This document shows, piece by piece, positions 13,901-28,900 of a stretch of 64,000 nt of DNA. The stretch covers positions 34,481,059 through 34,545,058 of the forward strand of contig CM038708.1 of NCBI GenBank assembly GCA_021613375.1, read 5' to 3'. The number at the start of each line of letters is the position of its first letter. Within the stretch, counting starts at the first letter, position 1. The notes under the pieces were generated by a model that was given only the letters and a program-made list of their open reading frames with translations, searched no databases and was not told where the DNA came from. The position numbers and the translations under genes are program-made. The stretch comes from Megaleporinus macrocephalus. Its lineage: Eukaryota > Chordata > Actinopteri > Characiformes > Anostomidae.

Positions 13901-16900
13901 GAAATGCAGGGGGACAAGTTCACAAGCTGGAATGTAAATGAAATTAGAGATTAGAGTGTTAATAGTGCCTCTTTGTGAAGCATCTGAATTATTGCAGGGA
14001 GAATGAATTGTCTGTGCATTTCAGTTTCAGCATTTCTCAGTACTAGAAGTGCTACCTGCTGTAAATGCTTACACATAGTGTGCATGATGATGTCTTTTCC
14101 CTCACTCATCTTTTTTTCTTCTTTTTCTGTTTTTCAGAGCCTCAGGAATCATGTCCGGCAGGAACATTCACATGCTCCAACCATGCGTGTGTGGAGACGA
14201 GCAGAGTGTGTGATTTCAGTGACGATTGTGGAGATGGAAGTGATGAAGCACACTGTGGTAGGAGGCCAAGTGTAGATCACTCAGTTCAGTTCAGTAGTCT
14301 TAAATATATCAGGGCTAATTTGAAGCCACCTCACGCTTGTGTGCAATGTGTAATGTGTTGTGTGTGCATGCTCAGAGGACCTGGGTTATAAGCAACGCTG
14401 CAGCTTTGAACAAGGCATGTGCTCATGGGCGATTAATGAGGGACAGGCTGGGTGGAGTCTGGAGAGAGGAGAGTGGGCATGGCCAGCACATGGACCACCT
14501 AGAGATCACACCAGAAACACAGCAGCAGGTATGTACCAAGAATACCCACCATCAACTGATTACATATTTAACAGTACGTCATTGCCATGAAAATGAGAGC
14601 CATTATGTAACAACGATTACCACTGTACATGTTTTTATTGTAAGGGGAGGGAGGGATTATGTTTCTTATATTTTTTTAATATATATTTTATGTGTCCATA
14701 CAAATAACATTCCATCCTAATTATTTCAAAAACTTTTGCAATGTCTAAATGAAAAATCTACTTCTACACTCACATTATGTGAACCAATTCAATATAAATA
14801 TACTCAGTTTAAGTAAAATCCAATTATCTTGCAGGTCATTACATTGTCCCTGTCCGTCAGCATTCTGCAGGCCACACAGCAGAGATCATGTCCAGCACTC
14901 TCCTTCCCAGCTCCGACTGCACCGTGAGTCTGCCAGAGCATCAAATATACTTATACAAACGTCTGCATAATTGAAGGGTTAATATGGAAATTAGGGCTGT
15001 GTATTGGCAAGAACCTGGTGATACAATACCTATCATGATACAGGGGTCACGATTTAATATATCACTATATATTGCAATATTGCAAGCAAAGTGATATATT
15101 ACGATTTTTCAGAGCTTACTATTAAAACACACCACTATATAAACAGGTTACCAAAGTTTACAATAGCAATGCACCCTTGTGCTGCTTGTTAATGTTGGAG
15201 TGGAGCTGAAAATGTGTAACAACACTGCCATCTAGTTGTCAGAGGTTTAAACACAACACACAATGACTTACCGTCTGCCAGGAATCTGTGTATCGCTACT
15301 GTGTTTTTGAGAATCAATACGCTAAACATAATATCCCGATATTCTATATTTAGATATTTTCTTAAACTCCTAATGTAAACAAAGTTTAGTACACAGAGCT
15401 CAGTTTCCAAGCACATTGGAGAGAGTGTTCAGTGTCATGCTCACTCAACCCTCCAAGATGCAATGTTGTTTTTTGCCATTCAAAAAAAGAAAAACAGGCT
15501 GTAAAGAGTTCTTATATAAAACCGTGATCTTATAAAACAAAGCAAGCTAAAAACAATACATAAAACTGAACTGCTGAGCAGAAACATTAGTTTATTACAA
15601 AAGGAGGTACCAAAAACAGTCACACTTTGCAGAAACTGAAACTTCCTTAGTAAAAGTAGTCCTGTCCATGCTGTATGGATGTGGGGGTACTTTGGCAGGA
15701 AAACACAAAAATGAGCGTGGCTGGGGGTCCTCTAGGACTAGCCTTGGGCACCACAGTGGGCTGATAAAGGTTTTCTCAAAAGTCAGGAAATGGCCAAGGA
15801 GTGTGCTGCTCATATATTGTTTTGGACATCAGAGGCTTCACCTCTGGTTTCTTTTCACCACACTGAGCTTCATCTCGACAGGTGAGCTTCTACCACTATT
15901 CCCATGGTAACAACTCCATGGTCACACTGACCACACGGCTACGAACGGTCCACAGTGGGGAAGATGACATCATTCTTTGGGGGCAGAGTGTGACACAAGC
16001 ATTCCACTGGCAGAGAGCGGAGGTCTCCTTCTCCTCCTCACTGAAGACCAAGGTTTGAAAAAAAGCCTCAGCCTCATCTCTCCAAATGATTTGGTTAGAA
16101 TGGAATAGATTACAATAAGCTTGTGATCCTAAACATGATGCTGCGTGTGTAGATTGTGTTCCAGTTTGTGGGGAGCAGTGAGAGCCATGGAGAACTTATG
16201 GCTGTGGATGACGTGTCCTTCTCGCCAAACTGCGTTTACGACCCTGACAACAGCCAGCTGCCAGTCACAACCCCCACAGCCCCTCCCTCCACTCCCACAC
16301 TCCTTCCCTCAACTCTTTCCTCCACATCCACAGCCCTTCCTTCCACAACTCTTCCCTCCACATCCACAGCCACTCCCACAACCACTGAAAATCCCTGCAA
16401 GGTGAGTTTCTATAAATCAATGATAAATGATGTCTCTGGTGTGCAGTTCTATAATTCCCCATGCTTCAAGCCCAGTGGCAGGGTTAACCAGTGCAAAGGC
16501 CATTTGCTGATTCTGCTCTTCTCCATGATTTATATAACGTCTCTGTGCTGCCGTTTCATTTATTTGACATGTAAAGAACATAATTTAAAAAATAATAATT
16601 TGTATTACAAACCACTATAAGTCACACAGCTTTCCTGTTACTCTTCCAAGTTTTTTATATATTGGCAGAAAATGAAACTGAAAGCGGTAGCACGTAGCTA
16701 TAACTGATTTATAAGCTCTTATCGGGCACTGTTGGCTGAAACATCTGTGGCTGCCTCGACTAGGAAACCCTTGCTGCTACTGTAAATGCAGGTTTTACAG
16801 TTTTGCAGGAAGAATAGGAATACAAAGCTGAGGGAGCATAAACACCCATGATAAAGAAAGAGGTATTGCACATAATAGCACTAGGCCTGACCTGATCTTC

Positions 16901-19900
16901 ACTGGTTACTGGGTTCAGTCTTAGCCTCTTTTAACTCTTTACCTGGATTACCATTTAGTGTTGTGTTTGTTTAGGAGGATGAGTTTCATTGCTGGAGATC
17001 AAATGAAGGCAAATGCATTGCTGCCAGCTCTAAGTGTGATTATAGCATAGACTGCCCCCTAGGGGAAGATGAGGAGACCTGTGGTGAGATGTTTTAGAAG
17101 CACATATAGCATTTTTATATTTTTTATTTTAGAAGAGTAACAGTTTTTGAAAGACGTCTGTTCTTCTGTTCTCCACCGCATGCAGGACCTTGTACATTTG
17201 AGAACGGACTGTGCGACTGGAGGGATATTAGCCAGAGTAGTAACAAGTGGCAGAGAGTAAAGGCTGGTAAAAACACTGAACCCCCGACTGACCACACAAC
17301 AGGAACAGGTTATTATATATTTTAATTTAACTGCACAGCAAAAGAAAATTACATTATATAGAGTGGCAGCCCCTCGTTAAAGAATTTTGTTTAATTAAAT
17401 ATGATGAAAATTCATTCAGGTTTGATATGAAATGGTGCATTGCAGAGGACCATAACTCTGAATGCTTTACAGTGGTGGTGCTCACACATATAGCCAATTC
17501 ATTAATTATCCAAAATGATCAGTGAATCTGCAAATTATATTTAATATTGATAATGATAGAATATTAATAATCTATGATAGATATGTTTTATTTGGGTAAT
17601 GATTTGCCTTAAAACAGCCTGAATGTACCTTTCTGCCCTGAATAGCTTTCTAGAAAACATTGTACTTTAAAAAATAATTGTTGCCTCCGAAACCATCTAC
17701 TACTATATACTACTACTACTGAATAGTATGTCCAAACTAGTGCATCACCATTAGAAGTCTATTCATTAGAACAGTATGTGTAGTTTAGTAGTATGCAGTT
17801 TTGAAAACACCTAATCATTTAATGTAAATACTAAATCTATTAAGCGCTTCCAATGTCTGGTTATCTTCACCACCACTTCACATCAAACCCTTCTAAAGTA
17901 CTTTGTTAAAAGATGAAAAGATGAAATATAAAAATATATAAAAATGATGGTGTTCCTTGTAAGAGTTCCTCCATTGAAAGACGAACACTCAATGGAGACA
18001 CACTGACTAATAGTTAAGCACGCCAGAAAACAGAACCCAATATGTTTCATCATCTATGTGTTATTATAAAAGATGTTTTTAAAAATAGCATTCTTATCAT
18101 GGTCTCTTCTCCTCAGGACACTACATGCAGGTGAATTTCACTTCAGTAGCTTCTAAAAATGAGGCGCAGTTTCAGAGCCCGTCACTGCCGGCCAGCTCAG
18201 CGTACTGCCAAGTACAGTGAGTAACAAAAGCTCTGCTCACACTGGGTTCATTTTACCATTTCAACCAGCATCAACCAGAATCTACAGTCTCCAGCAGAGT
18301 CTAACAGCAGAAAATAGTAGTTCTGTTTAAATTAACCCTCACAGTAAAACAAATCCTGGTGGTAAACACTGGCACCTGGAACACAAGAAGTATACTGCTA
18401 ACGTGCAACATCACATGGCAGTTTCTTTGTCCTTCATCTATTTTGAACATTTCTTCATATTTCAGTGTCTGAGGCATTCAATATGGTTCAGTGTGAAATA
18501 ATTCATCCATGTGTCTGGAGTTTTATATTAATAGTAATATATTAATGGTCATGGTAAAAAATTGGTAAATCTGAAAAAAACTGTACATCTATGCCCTGAA
18601 TAAATAAAAAAATCTATCTCAAAACTTAAGATGGTGCCTTTGTGTGATGTGGTCTCTTGGAAAAATAAACACTTCAGACATCTGCTTACAATTACCATCA
18701 CTGAAAAAACTTAGCCTCTCAAAAACACTGGCATTTTTTCCATGTCTTTTAGAAAAAGTGTCCTTTTGTAGTGACATCTGAGCATTTAAAGCAAGAAAAA
18801 AACATTTGTTTTCTTCTCTCTCATTATTTTCCATTTGGAACAAACTGTGTACGCTTCCTACCTAGTCACATCTTTTAAAAACTATTACCAAACCTTCAGC
18901 AGTTATCAGTTTCATTTGTCTTACCACAAAACTCCTTTTAAACAGGAAGGGAATCGAAAATTCTGTGGATGCAGAACATGAGGTTGCCATACTGTGTCAT
19001 TTCCTGAGTCTCTAAGCCTCTCTCTGTGTCCAGGTTTCATTTCCACTTGGGCAGAGAAGGTGATGTAGGGGATCTTAGTGTGCTCCTCCAAAACAGAGAG
19101 GGGAAGACAGCACAACTCTGGACACACAACCAGAGCACTGCAGCACTATGGAGCGTGGAGCACTTGGCCATTGGGAAGCAACAACAACCTTACAGGGTGT
19201 GTCTTCGTTCATTCTCAGTGACTTAGGATAAATGGACAAATAGTCATTTAATAGCCGTACAGGTCATTTAAAACATATACTGTAGAGTTTTTATGTTTTT
19301 ATACCAAAGACAAAATTACCCTATCACTATGTAGGCATGAGCCCAAATAAACCCCTGAGGGCCTTTTACAATCAGAGTGTAAATGTCAGCATGAATAATT
19401 GTGTTTTATATTGACATTCTTCAAGATACATCTTAGACAGGGCACTTTCTCAACCTGGCAGCTTAAATAATATAGAGACGGTCAACATCCACTTTCAATG
19501 GGTGTCCCACAAGGCTCTATGCTAGGTTCTCTTCTCATTTCAAACTCATTTTCTTGGTTATGTAACATCCTCTCATAGCTTTTCCCACCACTACTATGCT
19601 GATGACACACAACTAAACATTTCCTACCTACCTTCTGACACTCAGGTCTCCAGTAGCATCTCAGCATGTCAGTTTTCTTGTCATCTCAGGGCTTGACTTC
19701 TGAAACTTGCTCAACACGCTCCTTCCAGCTGGTCCAGAATTACAACTGATCCTGAATTTTGCAGCACAGCTTGTCCTCAGTCTTCCAAAGTTTCTTCATG
19801 CCACTCCACTGCTGATTCTGTGTGCTGTGTATATGTCTTTGTGTTTCATCTCATGGTTTGCTAGGATGTAAATGCACCAGCACCTACTGAGATTTCCTGT

Positions 19901-22900
19901 AGGTTTTTTCCTAAAGAGATATATAGAGACAACTTGTTGACACTAATATGTCTTACAGCAAATTTCTTCTGACTTGGCACAGATTTGTGCATCACTCTTT
20001 GGTAAAACACTGATTTGTTTGGTTTCCTCTGAAACATGACCACACGTTCTTTAGTGATAGTTGTTTTATTCTGCTCTAACTGAAATGGTCTGAAATAGTC
20101 ATGGACCTGTATCTGTTTATATCTGTTCAACTATAAATATCTTCTATCCTCGCTTTGTTTTCTCAGATTGTCTTCAGTAGTCAGACCACCTCATTGCAGA
20201 GTGGATCTGTGTTCCGGGCTGTTGCTCTGGATGACATCTCCTTCCTGAACTGTGAGACATCATACCAGCCACCAGGTGGGAGTCATAGTGTGTGTCTGCA
20301 TTGAGCGCCAGATAGAAAGAAGGAGAGGGCAGAGAAAGTATTTGGAAGTATAGAAGAACAGTGTTTAAGGTAGACTGAATAAGGCTTTTAATGACTCAGT
20401 AGCATTGAGCTATACCTTTTAACTCAGGGAGGCCTTGTTAAGTAGTTGAACCAGGTGTGCTGAAAGCAGGGGAAACAAAAAAATATTATTAACTCATCTG
20501 CAGGCTTATTATTTAAATATTCTCGAAGAAATATTATTTAGTGCTTTTACTTCCAGCAATATGAGAGTGAAGTTGTCAGTTTGCAGTACAAGATGCTGAT
20601 ACATTTGAAGTGATTAATATATTAATAAATGTGGAATTAGTTGTAAGAGGCAGTAATTTTAGAAATAGCCAGGATTTAGTTTAGTACTTTATCTTGTGTA
20701 AGTGCATGTGATTTACTTAGTGGTAAGGATACAGACCAACAGGAGTTTCCCACTGTGCTGTTGGTTAGTGCCACCGCTGTTATAATAATCTGATAAATGC
20801 TGCCTGTGCTGAGAAGTTTCCACTTTAACCAAGACTGCATGACTTATAATCTCTATTTTTCATTAGCCATGGTACATGGTTCCTTGTACGAATCAAACCG
20901 AAATTGTGGAAACCATAAAAACAACAGTGTTCTTCTGCTCCAGCTCTCTCCGCTGCTGGTTGTTCCTTTGAGAAAGATCTGTGTGGGTGGGTGCAGGGAA
21001 GTGCAGAGGACTCACACTGGATCAGAAAGAGTGGACCTACTGAAACAGTCAACACTGGACCTGCAGGAGATCACACCACTGGCAAAGGTCTGTCCACAGC
21101 CATATAAAATGCCTCCAGGTTGCCTTCATTATGTTTTATTTGCTGCACAGTACACTGTTTGTTAGCCCTGATCTCAGCATTGGACCTTGCAGTACTGGCG
21201 AATTAGACTTAACTAAATCACCTGATGAACTTCTGTGTTCCAAATTTTATCTCATACACAGCACAGTTTACATAAATGTGCATTAAATCCCCGGAATATC
21301 CTATGCTAGAAAAATCCTAGGTCTTCTCCAGTGAAGTTACGTTTTCTGAGATGCTTGTGTTCTTTTCTGGACATATAGCATTCACAATATGTAATATATA
21401 ATATATCACAGTATGAGACTGTCCATATTATGCTGTTATGTGTTTTTTCTCAGGATATTATGTGTACATTGAAAGTTCAAAGCCTAACAGAAAAGGCCAA
21501 GCAGCCCAGCTGAAGTCTCCTCTGCTCCCCCCTGCTGGAGAGAAAGGGTATTGCCTTGCATTCTGGTACCACATGTTTGGAGCAACAGTTGGATCACTAA
21601 AATTGTTTCTACAAAATATTGACTCCAGGGAGACAATACTGGTGAGCAAGCAGCATTTTTTCCAGTCACTTTTTTTGCCATACTATTAGTGTTTCCTTTT
21701 AAACTATCCATCTTCATGTCTATCACCTCTACAAAACCAGATATGGCAGAGGGCGGGCACTCAAGGGAATGAGTGGCAGCTGGTCCAGAATCATGTGACG
21801 GCACAAGAAGTTCATCAGATTCTGATAGATGCCTCAGTAGGGGGTGAGGCGGGGGATATCGCTATCGATGATTTAACGTTTACTGAAGGAGCTTGTTCTC
21901 CCACAGGTACGTAAGTGCATGACTCACATACTGGCTTTTGGTTTATGTGTCATCCATCTGGCACAGGCCTGGGCGTAATGTCATCAATCTAGATGCTGTT
22001 TTAGTTTTCAGGATTTATGTCGTAAGGCAGTAGTGCCATACATGGTCTATTATACCTGAGCCAGAGTGCACTGGTATCTAGGACATTACTAATTTGTAGA
22101 TAGAAAGAAAAACACAAGATAAAGATAATATAGTTTGATTTTGAATATTGTCTTTGGACAAGGATAACACACATCTTACTTTGCTGAATATAAGCTATAT
22201 CGTTGCTGTCCAAAGAAAACTATGTAAATCCATCCATTATCTGCCGCTTAATCCCACTAGTCGGGGTCAAAGGGGGGGGGGGGGGGGGGGCAGGAGCCAA
22301 TTCCAGGGTCTTCGGGCAAAGGCACATGGCCAACACTCCCACCTACGGGTAATTTAGAGTGACCGATTAACCTAACATGCATGTCTTTGGACGTGTGGGA
22401 GGTAACCAGAGTACCTGTAGGAAACCCACTCAAGCACAGGGAGAACATACTCCACACAGAATGGCCCGGACCAGGAATCGAACCCGGATCATCTTGCTGT
22501 GAGGCGACAGTGCTACACCACCGTCCCGCCACTATGTAACAATAGTTGCCCTTTATATCCCGTGAAATACTCATGATGAAGAATCAATATAAATGCTCCA
22601 AAATCACTTAAAATAAAGACTATTTACTTAAACTCAGGCTGAAAGTTAAGAAGGACCTACTTGTTTTTCTTTGGAAAGAGATGATGTAAAGCACATTTGT
22701 GTGCACATTAGTTGCTTAAACAGTAACACTTATTTTTAGGGGGTCTGTGTGACTTTGAGGAGGGGAGCTGTGGCTGGACGCATGACGACTCTGACTGGAT
22801 TAGAGGGTCAGGAAATGATCCCGTCCTGAACACCAAACCAAGCTTTGACCACACAACCAACACAGAGAGTGGATATTACTACTTTATTGGCTCGGACTCT

Positions 22901-25900
22901 TCCTATGTGCCAGGACACAGAGCGAGAATGATCTCACCTCTCTTTACTGCAGGTACGAACAACATACATCTGCTTCCTCTTCCTAGTAAAATCAGATAGA
23001 ATAGTCTGTCTTACTGCTTCTATGACAGATAAAAGAAGACATAGGCTCCTTTCTGTTATATCAATGTTTACATCTGATTGCTATTCTTTTAGAATTAGAA
23101 TTCAATTCCATTATTTGCTGCTTGTGTTGGCACACAGTGGAAGTTGACCTTCACATTTAACCCATCCATGCAGTGAAACACCCACATATACACACACTAG
23201 TGAACATACAAACTAGGGGGCAGTGAGCACACTTGCTTGGAGTGGTGGGCAGCCTTATCCACAGCATCTGGGGAGCAGATGGAGGATAGGTGCTATGCTG
23301 TGAATGATTCAGACTCGTTTCTATAGAACGTAGTTTCTCACATCAGAATGTAGTATCTCACATCAAACCACTCTGAATGACAAAGATCACTTCGCAACTA
23401 TTAAATGTGCTGAATTTTTTAAATGGTGAAAACAGCTGTTCTTTTGAGCTTGTGCCTGATTTGCAGGAAATGGACAGTGTTTTCATCTGTGGTATTATAT
23501 GAGTGGGCAGGAAGCAGGAACCTTGAATGTCTACCAGGAGCACTCAAGTGAAGATCAGTCTCTGCTGCTGAGCCAGACTGGAGAGCAGGGCAGCCTGTGG
23601 AGGTTTGCACAAGCACCGCTGCCAAATTCTCAGTCAGACTACAGAGTAAGTTTTTTACTTTTACATTCCAGCACTACAACCTGCCACAGCGGAGGAAGTT
23701 AAGATAACAGACATAAGTTATTCTTATCCAGTGTAAAGCTAAGATCGCACAATGCTTGATTATTTAGCGCAACATGAAATCTCAACTTTTTATAAATATA
23801 CTGAATACATTGACATGACTGGGGGAATCAGACCCCTGAAGTGTAATAGACCCCCCAAAAAATACACTTTTATATAAGTACACTAATGTGTACTTATAAT
23901 GTACACTAATAATAGTAAAATAAATACATAATCGAATATTGGTTTGAAGTAGAAATGCATAATGACACTGAAATCCTATTAGACAGATTTGACTATTGTG
24001 CTGCTGTTGTGCTCCTGGGATAAAATATCTGCATTTGATTCATTCTACTAAATTTTTCTTTTTTTTTTAAGCAGTCGTCTGCTGACAAAATAGGAATGAC
24101 TGTGATACCAGAGTTGTATATGCTAGTTCCTAAAATAACCACGTTGTTTTTTTTTCTCGCATCTCAATACAAATTCCAAAGAGTCAAAATGTCTTTGGGC
24201 TAAAACAATACATACAATCCATCAGTAAAAAAAAACATTGTGAGGCTAAATAAACCATTTAGTTCAATCTTAAGATAAAAAAACCACAAATGAAAGCAGA
24301 AACATCAAAATGCAGAAAAAGGCAATAGAAAACAACAGTGCTGAATAACAAAAGCATATCTCTGAAAAGTCAAGTGAACAATTCACCAAATATATGTTTA
24401 CCATTTATAAGCCTCAAAATAGAAAGACCAGATGTTTTCCTAAAAAACTTCCTTTAAAATTTTACAGTTTTGGAACAAAATCTTACACTCGTTTTGGTAC
24501 ATGTTCATCTTTATCTCATCTGTATGTAAGGGAAGAGTATGGAAAAAGAAAGGAACTGATTATGAACTAAAAAGGGACTGATTTTGAACTAAAGCATCTC
24601 ACCTAATCTGTCAAGTGTGGTGGAGGTAGAGGCTAGTCGAGCATACATTTTACTCAGTAAAATAGGCTCCAGACTTCAAACAGTCATTTAACTACAAAGG
24701 CTTTGCAACCAAACATGTCAGTTTAATTAAATTTTTGTTTGTGAAGTTATTTTACAAGTTTTTGCTCATATTTAGCATTTAAATTAAACTCTGATATGCT
24801 GTGATAGCAAGTCCCAATATTTATGAACCTCACAGTATATGGGTACACCGGACAGGGATCTTTAGCAACACCAATCTGTTCCTCTACAATTCTTTCAGAA
24901 TCCAGAAAGCTAATGAGGCAGCCCTTATAAATGTCTTCAGTAGCATGACTGTCATTTCAGATTGTGGTGGAAGGGATAAAGGGCCAGAGTGGTCAGGGCA
25001 TCATGGCTGTAGATGATGTGCAACTGTCCAGCTACCCCTGCGCTGGTCCAGGCTACTGTGACTTTGAGGTGAACATGTGTGGCTGGAGAAACGTGATTGA
25101 TGAAGATGATACAGATTGGCTCAGACAACAAGGAAATGCTCAAGCACTAAGCACAGGCCCCAGTGTAGACCACACAACCAACTCTTCCATTGGTGAGTTC
25201 AACTTGTCATAGGTCAGTAGGGCCCATTTGTACTTATGTGAAAAGACATGTAAACATATTTGTATGCAGTGGCCAAGAATAGGTTTACAGAGGTTCACAG
25301 AGGAGCCAACATAGAATCTAGTAAATATCAACAACACATTGTGTGGAACTGCAGAGCTGTGCGTCAAGCATTTGTAAGATGTCTGTAAGAACAACAAAGC
25401 ATGTTGGAAGAATGTGTTAAACAGAAGTACGACTTTGGTCTTTATACGTGTCCAGTGCTGCCACTTCTATTATGTGGTTGCCATAATACCATGTTTCTAA
25501 TTTGTCTGTAGGTTATTACCTGTATGTGGACAGTATGGTGGGGAAGTGGGGAGACCGAGCATTGCTGTTCAGTGAGATATTCTCCCCAGACAGTTTAGGA
25601 CAATGTTTCACATTTTGGTACCACATATATGGCCACAAAATAGGGACTCTCAATATATATGTGAATAACAGGTAAAACAACACATTCTAGAAAATGAGTG
25701 TAAAATTGGCTTAGAGTATAAAATTGGTTGAATTAGGTCAAATAACTATACTATCTCTTTAACTCTCTCAGGGCTATGCATGGCAGTGGAAATAGGCTTG
25801 GGCAGCTAATGTGGACAGAGTCAGGAGATCAGGGGGCGGTGTGGTGGAGAGGCACAATCTACATCAATCTCAAGGAGCCTTTCTGGGTACCAATATTTGT

Positions 25901-28900
25901 TACTTATTCATATAACTGAACCAGGTTAATGATTTTCATCATTTCATGATTAATTACATCATAGTAGGTCACAATATGCTTTTCTGAGCATACTGTGGAT
26001 GTTGTCATTATTTACAAGCACTTGCCAACTGCATGTCTGATTACAACGTGAGCAGAATTAGTCATGTTTAATTGGATAACATGTACAATGTTGAATACAA
26101 CAGTACTATGTTTTGTGATGCAGTATCAATTGTCAAGAAAACACAATGTACATTTTTTAATAGTTTACATGCAAACATTGGTGGCATACAGTGGCTAGTT
26201 TTGTGTTGTATTTAAAACCCCGATTGCTACATAATAGTGTTGTTATCTATCTTCAGACATTAGACAGGTAGCATAATACACCCACCATAACATTAGCATT
26301 AAATTGATGGGTGTAGAAAGGGATCTAGTTTAGTCCAGATGCATGTTGGGGGGGCATCAGTGTGTTCATGATCAGACTGAATGGGGAAGAAGCTGTTGCG
26401 GAGTCTGCTGGTTGGTGGAACAGATGTTCTGGTAACTATTGCCAGATGACAGGAGGGTGAAGAGTCTATGATGGGATGTGAGGTGTCGGCCACAATGCCT
26501 GAAGCCTTGCAGATGCACTGTTTGTGATAGGAGGTGTTGATTGTTGGCAAAGTCACGCGAATGAGCTGTCCCTCCAATTTGCTACAGGGTCCTGTGGCTC
26601 AAGACGGTGCAGTTTCCATCAGAAAATGGAATGTAGAATGTAGTGAGGATGAAGGAGGGGAGGTTTGCTCTCTTTGTCCTTTGTGGGCAGTGTCGCTGAG
26701 ATTTCTTGGCTAGGCCGATGGTGTTAAGGGGTGCTGGTGAGGTTGTTGCAGGAACCTGGAAGCTGTTGCGGAAGCTTTTGACTTTCTCCACAGATGAACC
26801 ACTGTTGTACAGTAGAGAGTGATCTCCACCTTGAGTCAAAAAAAGTCAAAAATCATCTTTTTCATCTTAATAACATTAAGAGACTGTTGTCTCTGCACCG
26901 CTCTGCCTCCTCCCTGTATACAGACTTGTCATTATTGCTGATAAGACTTACCACTGTAGTATCATCAGCAAACTTGAGGATGTAATTTTGGGTTATACTT
27001 TGCAGCACAATCAGGAGTCAGCAGTGTAAACAGTAGGGGACTGAGCACACAGCCCTGAGGAGCGCCTGTGTTCAGTGTGGTGGAGCTTGAGGTGTTTTTA
27101 CCAATCCTGACAGACTGAGGTCTCCCAGTTGGGAAGTCCAGGTTTTGTTTGCAGAGGAAGGTGTTCAGGCCCATAAGGTTCAGTTTTCCAGTAGGTTGCT
27201 ATGGTATGACGGTGTGTCAGGTGGGTCAGTGAGAGGTGAATGGCCGAGAATATGGCAAGACCGATGAGGCAGATACCCAAACTAAAATGGTGAGGAGGGA
27301 ATACTGCTGTTTCATTAGCAACCACCGAGCACTTCATAATGAGTGAAATAAGAGCTATAGTACTTTATAGTGACTGCAGCGAGTGCTATGCGTCGTAGTC
27401 ATTGGGGCAAGAAACAGTAGATTACTTCACCTCAGGGATGATGGTAGTAGTTTTGAAACACTTCGGGATAACACCTTGGCTCAGAGAGATGTTGAAGATG
27501 ATGGTTCTGCACCACTTATCATTTAAGTGAACACGCAAGCCACGCTAGCTGGATGACCACCATCTCCATAAAATCAAAAAACCAGCAGTCCTGGGGTTCA
27601 CGCTGGGAAGTTAGTTGTGGTTTGAGCTGTAGTTGCTGTAGTCAGTGGTTGTTGTTGTATGAAAGCTACAGAGCACATGTGGCCATAAGTTATAAACCAT
27701 CATAAAACATCACTGTGATTCGCAGAAACACACTTACACAGTCCCTTTCATGTTCTGTTCCTTAATTAGCTCTTTCATAACACAGATCCTTAACACAGAT
27801 CCTACTTCAGACTGGTTTGGTTTACTCATTTTTGAATTTGAGAATCCATAAGAACTCAGAGACAGACAAGTTCAAAGCAACCAAAGAAAATCTGTAGGTT
27901 TAGGTGTTGGATGAGTAATAGTCTGTTCAGATGAACACGCATCACATTAGATACTCACATTTGTGTTCTCCACAAGATCTTTTCTTTTCAGTGGAGTGTG
28001 CCAGCATGTTAGAAAAAAATATATATATTATTTTCATTGTTTTTAAACCTAACTCAACTGGAATAGTTAGTACTGGTCTTCATCCTTGGTGTGTAACATA
28101 TAGTCCCTTCCATGCTACAGTTTGTGTTTGAGTATCAGAAGGGTAAGGGGTCTGTTGGAAATGTGGCGATTGATGACCTTCACATTAGCCCTGGATCATG
28201 TTACCCTGATGTGGAACCCCCACCAACAGCAGCCCCACCTGATGGTAAGATATTATAATTTGATATAAAAACCCAGTCAGCTTCTACTGAATATAGCGTT
28301 GGTTCATTTTTGTTAAAGAAGGGTTGTCACTTTCAACTGTGTCCAGTAATAGTATTAAAGTATTGTTCTGATGAGAAATGTGCTTATTAGAGGTTTTAAA
28401 AGTCCAAATAGTAAAGTGGACTAAAATAATACTCACATACAAATGGGTTATTTCAAACTGTAATAAAGATCAGTGAAATCTCATCATTCTCATCATGTAT
28501 ACAGCCAACTTGTTGCTCATTTACTGAGAAGCTCAATTTAATTAGCTGTCACTGTGACAGTCCTAAAATAGAGAGTGGTGAAAACTGATGTACCTTTACA
28601 TTTTCACTATTCTTTTTCAGCGGTAGCAATAGGAGTGGGCATAACAGTGGTGATACTGGTGATTGCCATAGTCTGCATTGCCTTCTATGCTCTACGTAGG
28701 AGACAGTCAGACAGGTTTGTGACTGTAGAGCTTACAGACAGTGATACTACTGATAAAGATGATGAACAGAAATTGTCCTTGAACGCTTTCTGCTCTTTAC
28801 AGAGAACCCATCATTGAAAACGACATGTTGGAAGGAAATGTGGTTTATGATCTCTATGACTGTGAAATACAAGTGAGCATTTCAGATCAAATCTTTCAAC

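Noticed and set aside
22257..22574. 105-codon minus-strand frame
   Set aside because: It is a translation of the tRNA-derived SINE-like repeat including its G run.
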